The notes under the pieces are model-generated. The model ran no database searches. It saw only the letters and a list, made by a program, of their open reading frames with translations, and had not been told where the DNA came from. 64,000 bases of DNA from Actinomyces oris (GTDB lineage Bacteria; Actinomycetota; Actinomycetes; Actinomycetales; Actinomycetaceae). The translations under genes were made by a program, and so were the position numbers. Positions 60,552 through 64,000 of this stretch are shown piece by piece. How positions within the stretch are numbered: position 1 is the stretch's first letter; each line of letters starts with the position of its first letter. The DNA lies in contig NZ_VICC01000011.1 in NCBI RefSeq assembly GCF_006546825.1, positions 32,168-96,167 on the forward strand. The letters run 5' to 3'.

Positions 60552-63034
60552 TGCCCTCCCTCCTCGACCTGCGACGCACCGCGGCAGCCCTCGTGGCCGT
60601 AGCCATGAGCGCAGCCCTCATCGCCTTCACCTTCATCATCTCCGACTCCTTCCGCACCCAGCTACAGACCAGCGCGCGGGTGTCCGTAGGCGATGCCACC
60701 GTCGTTGTCCAGGATGGTCGTGGGGCGAACAGCACTGAGAAAGCCCTGGATGACGACCTCCTCAACCGGGTCTCCGCCCTCGACGGCGTCGCCTCGGTCC
60801 GCGGCGCCCACTGGGACATGCTGTGGCTCGACCTGCCCAAGCAGCTGCGACACGCGGCCGGGGTCCAGATCGCCGCTCAGGACGTGCCAACACTCACCAA
60901 GTTCACCACCCTGAGCAGCGGTCGGCTCCCCAAGGCAACCGGCGAGGTGGCCATCGACTCCATGCTCGCCGAGCAGCAGGGCCTCAGCGTCGGCGACACC
61001 ATCCGCTTGAGGACCCATGATGATGACGACGCCAAGGCCGTCCGCTCGGCTCCCACGGTGGTCGGCATCATCTCCGCCGGAGCCGACAGCAAGGAGACCA
61101 GCACCGGCGCCTTCTACGCCACCGCAGAGCAGCTCCAGACGATGGGCGCTCGCATGGACTACCGCAGCCTGTACGTGAACGCGAAGCCGGGAACGGACAC
61201 CGGAGCACTTCTCACCCAGGTGTCTCAGACCGTTCACGCGGTCCAGCCCGCCGCATCGGTTCAGAGCCGTGACGAGGCCATCGCCCAACGCGCCCAGGCG
61301 CAGACGGGCGGCACAACGATTGCGAGCATCATCAACCTCCTGGCCCCGCTCTGTGCGGTCGTTTCCATCATCGTCATCACCACCACCTTCAGCACCCTGG
61401 TGGCACGCCAGACTCGCACGATCGGTCTCATACGGTGCATAGGATCAAGTCGACGTCAGGTGATGCTCGCCGTCCTGCGCACTGGGCTCCTTACTGGCTT
61501 GGTCGGCTCCGTCCTGGGCGCGGCGCTCGGGACCGGTCTCGGCGCCATCGCGGTGTCCTCAGGAACCTTCGCGGACCTCAAGGCCGATCAGCTCACCATC
61601 TCCCCGGTGTCCCTCGGGCTCACCGTCGCCCTGGGAACGCTAGTCACCTTCATCGCCGTGCTCCGCCCCGCCCGCAAGGCCACCCGTATCTCACCGCTCG
61701 TGGCGCTCACAGGACAGGTCGCAAGCACCAAGCAGGCCGGACGCAGAAGGATAGGGGTCGCCGTCGCCGGACTCATCATCGCCGCCATCGGTGCAGCCGT
61801 GGTCGTCCTCGGCATTCAGGCCTCCGATATCTTCTTCACAGCTTGTGGGAGCACAGTCGTCGCCATCGGCGCCATCCTTTCCCTTCCGCTGCTGGTCACC
61901 GCCATCATCGGTTTCATCGGCAGAGTCAGCGGAGATACTCGACTCCCGGTACTGCAGCTGGCCACCCGCAACCTGGCCCGTAACTCCGGGCGGTCCGCCG
62001 CAACCGCCGCCACGCTCTTCGTCTGCGTCCTGGTGGGGTCAGCGCTCTTCGTCGGCCTGTCCTCCTTGAACGCCTCCTTCGACGCCATCCTCGGCAACAG
62101 CTCCCCCGTGGACGCCAAAATCTTAGGCGTCACACCGCAAACCGATACCGCGCAGCTGACGAAGCAGGTCAAAGCGGTCAACGGAATCAAGGACGTGACC
62201 TACGTCCCCGCCCTCGACCTGACCCAGACCGTCGACGGAAAGTCGGAGGACATCACTGTCGACGTCATCGACCTCAAAGCCATCGCCCCCATCGCACGGT
62301 CCACCAGCGGCCTGGAGGGCCTTGACGACAAGACCCTCATTGTGGGCGGCATCTATAACATTCCAGATGGCTCCACAGTCACCCTGACCGGGGCAACTGG
62401 AAGTGTTGAGCTGACGGCTCGCGTCCAGGAGGGGTGGGGAGCCGTGGTCAGCCCGGCAGTAGCCCAGCGCCTCAATGGCGACACTCCCACCAACACCATC
62501 ATGTGGGTTCGCTCTACCGGCAACTCCATGACATCCGATATCGAGCACGCCCTCAATACGGTCATCCGCGGTCAAGAAATGATGGTGAGTGGAAGCGCGT
62601 CAGCGAGCGAGCAGATGTCATCCCTCATCACGAGGATGGCCCTCATCGTCTGCCTGGTTCTGGGCGCCGCCCTGGTCATCGCCCTGTCCGGGCTGGCCAA
62701 CACCACGGATGTCTCGGTCCTGGAACGCATTCGAGAGATCGGGGTCCTGCGCGCCACCGGCAGCCCTCGCTCAGAGATCAGGAGCCTCATCGTCACCGAA
62801 GGAACACTGCTCGCATTCGTCGGCGGGATACTTGGGCTCACCATAGGAACACTCCTCGGCACAGCAGGCACGGTCGCGGCGGGAGGGGCTGCTAAGGGTA
62901 TGTCAGTGCACATCCCTTACCTCGCACTGCTCGCCCTGTTCGCCACGACCCTGGCCGTCGGCCTGCTGGCCTCGCTGCGCCCGGCCGGCCGGGCCGCGTC
63001 GGTGCCGCCGGTCATGGCGCTCGCAGAGGACTGA
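60551..63034 (+). CDS. FtsX-like ABC permease paired with the defensin-locus ATPase
   Basis: This 827-residue paralogue of the 56714 permease shares the opening SLLDLRR-AAA-VAVAMSAALI and the same two-FtsX-domain layout. Coupling loops read RTIGLIRCIGSSRRQ and REIGVLRATGSPRSE. Two large extracytoplasmic domains (about 35-255 and 500-690) could bind a peptide. A TTA codon is present at residue 525. It is translationally coupled to the ATPase, and the first defensin gene begins only 88 bp downstream with no terminator between, so they are probably one transcript. Confidence 0.9.
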   Translation: MPSLLDLRRTAAALVAVAMSAALIAFTFIISDSFRTQLQTSARVSVGDATVVVQDGRGANSTEKALDDDLLNRVSALDGVASVRGAHWDMLWLDLPKQLRHAAGVQIAAQDVPTLTKFTTLSSGRLPKATGEVAIDSMLAEQQGLSVGDTIRLRTHDDDDAKAVRSAPTVVGIISAGADSKETSTGAFYATAEQLQTMGARMDYRSLYVNAKPGTDTGALLTQVSQTVHAVQPAASVQSRDEAIAQRAQAQTGGTTIASIINLLAPLCAVVSIIVITTTFSTLVARQTRTIGLIRCIGSSRRQVMLAVLRTGLLTGLVGSVLGAALGTGLGAIAVSSGTFADLKADQLTISPVSLGLTVALGTLVTFIAVLRPARKATRISPLVALTGQVASTKQAGRRRIGVAVAGLIIAAIGAAVVVLGIQASDIFFTACGSTVVAIGAILSLPLLVTAIIGFIGRVSGDTRLPVLQLATRNLARNSGRSAATAATLFVCVLVGSALFVGLSSLNASFDAILGNSSPVDAKILGVTPQTDTAQLTKQVKAVNGIKDVTYVPALDLTQTVDGKSEDITVDVIDLKAIAPIARSTSGLEGLDDKTLIVGGIYNIPDGSTVTLTGATGSVELTARVQEGWGAVVSPAVAQRLNGDTPTNTIMWVRSTGNSMTSDIEHALNTVIRGQEMMVSGSASASEQMSSLITRMALIVCLVLGAALVIALSGLANTTDVSVLERIREIGVLRATGSPRSEIRSLIVTEGTLLAFVGGILGLTIGTLLGTAGTVAAGGAAKGMSVHIPYLALLALFATTLAVGLLASLRPAGRAASVPPVMALAED

Positions 63035-63122
63035 TCACATGTCGAAGATTCGAAAGCATCCCCCTGTCCGACAACAGTTTCCTCACCCCACACACAGAAC
63101 TCGCATGAAGAAGGAGATCTAC

Positions 63123-63329
63123 ATGGAATTGTTCTCCCGACGCTGCAAATCACTGAGCGACAGCAGATTCAGCGACGCCATGAACGCCGAGACCCGTAAT
63201 CCCCTCGAAACCAGAAATTGCTTCGCCTGTCCCTTCAACGAGCATCAGTGCCACAACCACTGCTTGAGCACGGGATATCGCGGAGGATTCTGCGGAGGAT
63301 TTGCCGCCGCCACATGTCGCTGCTACTAA
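63123..63329 (+). CDS. Defensin-like bacteriocin prepeptide 1 (actifensin type)
   Basis: This 68-residue prepeptide has a hydrophilic leader of about 32 residues (MELFSRRCKSLSDSRFSDAM and on) with no Sec-type hydrophobic core. The predicted mature part has cysteines at 36, 43, 47, 57, 65 and 67, giving C-x6-C-x3-C-x9-C-x7-C-x-C, the cysteine-stabilised alpha-beta defensin framework, with the GYRGGFC gamma-core and C-terminal CRCY. The related Actinomyces peptide actifensin has the same C-x3-C...GYRGGYC...CxCY plan. Extra cysteines are at 8 (leader) and 33, the latter probably the first mature residue. GGAG lies six bases before the ATG. It has its own strong terminator. Confidence 0.9.
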   Translation: MELFSRRCKSLSDSRFSDAMNAETRNPLETRNCFACPFNEHQCHNHCLSTGYRGGFCGGFAAATCRCY

Positions 63330-63652
63330 CCCCCATCGCGTGCGGGGCCGCTTCCAGACATTTGGAAGCGGCCCCGCACGCCACATACTGATCATACTCG
63401 ACACCTCGAAGAGCATCTCACCCCCTCACGGATGACAGGAAGGAATATTTCCTACCTTCGGTGAGTATTTCTGTGCGAGCCGCCCCCATAGAGTGACACC
63501 AACTCGGCGGCAGATACATGCACAACGCAGACTCAGACGCCACATCACAGTCTTCCCCCAGTCCGGGGAAGGTGCCCGGACGCACTCACCCGCACACCCC
63601 CACAGCCTCCCAAAGGAATCATCCAGGGAGACCACCGGAAAGGAAAACACCA
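63330..63652 (+). other. Intergenic region between the two defensin genes
   Basis: It contains the terminator at 63338-63381, an AT-rich near-palindrome AGGAATATTTCCT (63441-63453) and a possible -10 TAGAGT (63489-63494) without a good -35. A separate promoter for defensin 2 is likely. Confidence 0.5.
63338..63381 (+). terminator. Hairpin terminator after defensin 1
   Basis: A perfect 19-bp stem (63338-63356 with 63363-63381) has a 6-nt loop, eight bases after the stop. Confidence 0.9.
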
Positions 63653-63859
63653 ATGGACAAGTTCACCCGCCGCACCACCACCCTGAGCGACACCGACTTC
63701 AACCAGGCCGTCACCTCCGAGACCCAGGCCCCCATCGAAGGTGCTGAGGGCTTCAGTTGCCCCGGCGCCGAGTACGCCTGCAACAACCGCTGCCGAAGCA
63801 TCGGCTACAGGGGAGGCTATTGCGGCTCCTTGTTCAACCTCCACTGCCACTGCTACTGA
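63653..63859 (+). CDS. Defensin-like bacteriocin prepeptide 2 (actifensin type)
   Basis: This 68-residue prepeptide has the same length as prepeptide 1 and the six framework cysteines at identical positions (36, 43, 47, 57, 65, 67). The leader (MDKFTRRTTTLSDTDFNQAV and on) shares the LSD-S/T-xF-xxA motif with prepeptide 1 and lacks a Sec signal. Cleavage is predicted before GFSC (between residues 32 and 33) because actifensin begins GFGC, giving a 36-residue mature peptide with GYRGGYC and CHCY. It has no extra cysteine. AAAGGA stands eight bases before the ATG. It is followed by a textbook intrinsic terminator, which ends the locus as far as the window shows. Confidence 0.93.
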   Translation: MDKFTRRTTTLSDTDFNQAVTSETQAPIEGAEGFSCPGAEYACNNRCRSIGYRGGYCGSLFNLHCHCY

Positions 63860-63919
63860 GCCAGATACAACTCGCGACCTGTCCCACACCGTAGCTGCGA
63901 TAAAGGACGGGCCCCAAGC

Positions 63920-63954
63920 GTGGGCTGCCAGATGCTGAACATCTGGCAGCCCAC
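63920..63954 (+). terminator. Intrinsic terminator after defensin 2
   Basis: A perfect 15-bp stem (63920-63934 with 63940-63954) and a 5-nt loop are followed by ATTTTCCTT, the clearest stem-plus-T-run terminator in the window. Confidence 0.9.
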
Positions 63955-64000
63955 ATTTTCCTTCCCACCCCTCCACATCAGACATCCGACGAGTCCTCCT

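Noticed and set aside
63039..63122. 28-codon upstream extension of defensin 1 from an in-frame ATG at 63039
   Set aside because: GGAG six bases before the ATG at 63123, and equal length and alignment with prepeptide 2, fix the later start.
1..64000. tRNA, rRNA, transposase or phage genes
   Set aside because: I looked through the intergenic regions and frames and saw no tRNA cloverleaf, rRNA segment, transposase or integrase. A dedicated scan was not possible.

Overview
The window is very GC-rich, with dense, often overlapping genes, GTG and TTG starts, strong GGAGG-type ribosome sites and several apparently leaderless genes. Gene content (disA, DUF3180, FolB-FolK, an IdeR/DtxR-like iron box, LldP/LldEFG/LldD lactate use) and two defensin-like prepeptides of the actifensin type point to an oral-type Actinomyces or close relative (Actinomycetaceae). 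This assignment is inference from content; no rRNA or tRNA gene is visible.

Layout. 1-2382: radA (5' end outside the window) and disA, for genome integrity and c-di-AMP. 2441-4829: a basic membrane-anchored protein and mutY. 4915-7646: three tandem paralogous membrane proteins. 7769-9038: an SRPBCC-like protein and a GNAT acetyltransferase. 9153-15072: a SorC-type regulator divergent from glpD-glpF-glpK (glycerol uptake and oxidation). 15301-17364: a P1B-type metal ATPase. 17786-28580: a lactate region with lldP, lldEFG, a mannitol-type dehydrogenase and lldD. It is interrupted between lldP and lldE by a shuffled segment that carries a 47-residue cationic peptide gene, a broken copy of the lldP 3' end, and an RCC1-repeat gene flanked by 148-bp direct repeats. 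28892-32411: two POT peptide transporters in tandem. 32561-33067: a ClbS/DfsB-like protein. 33162-37421: an iron-siderophore ABC importer behind an iron-box promoter. 37601-41165: a PadR regulator with an ABC exporter. 41376-44571: a pentapeptide-repeat protein, a double-DivIVA protein and a RloA/RloB-like pair (putative phage defence). 44765-48470: lysS, panD, panC. 48718-49686: a DUF2520 dehydrogenase. 49839-56347: folP, a giant folB-folK fusion, DUF3180 and two PH-domain membrane proteins.

56714-63859 is the most notable part. A lone FtsX-type permease is followed by an ATPase-permease pair, and both transcription units begin with a nearly identical promoter segment. Two 68-residue prepeptides follow, each with the same six cysteines at residues 36, 43, 47, 57, 65 and 67 and with the C-x3-C, G-x-C and C-x-C pattern of cysteine-stabilised alpha-beta defensins. 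Each has its own strong hairpin terminator. The first carries an additional cysteine exactly where the second has the predicted first residue of its mature peptide. I read this as a two-peptide bacterial defensin (bacteriocin) locus with dedicated export and/or self-protection transporters.

How the genes work together: glycerol, lactate, mannitol-type polyol and peptide uptake feed central metabolism. The iron importer is probably repressed by an IdeR/DtxR protein. The folate and pantothenate blocks are housekeeping. The defensin locus, RloAB-like pair, PadR exporter and ClbS-like protein are the accessory competition and defence layer.
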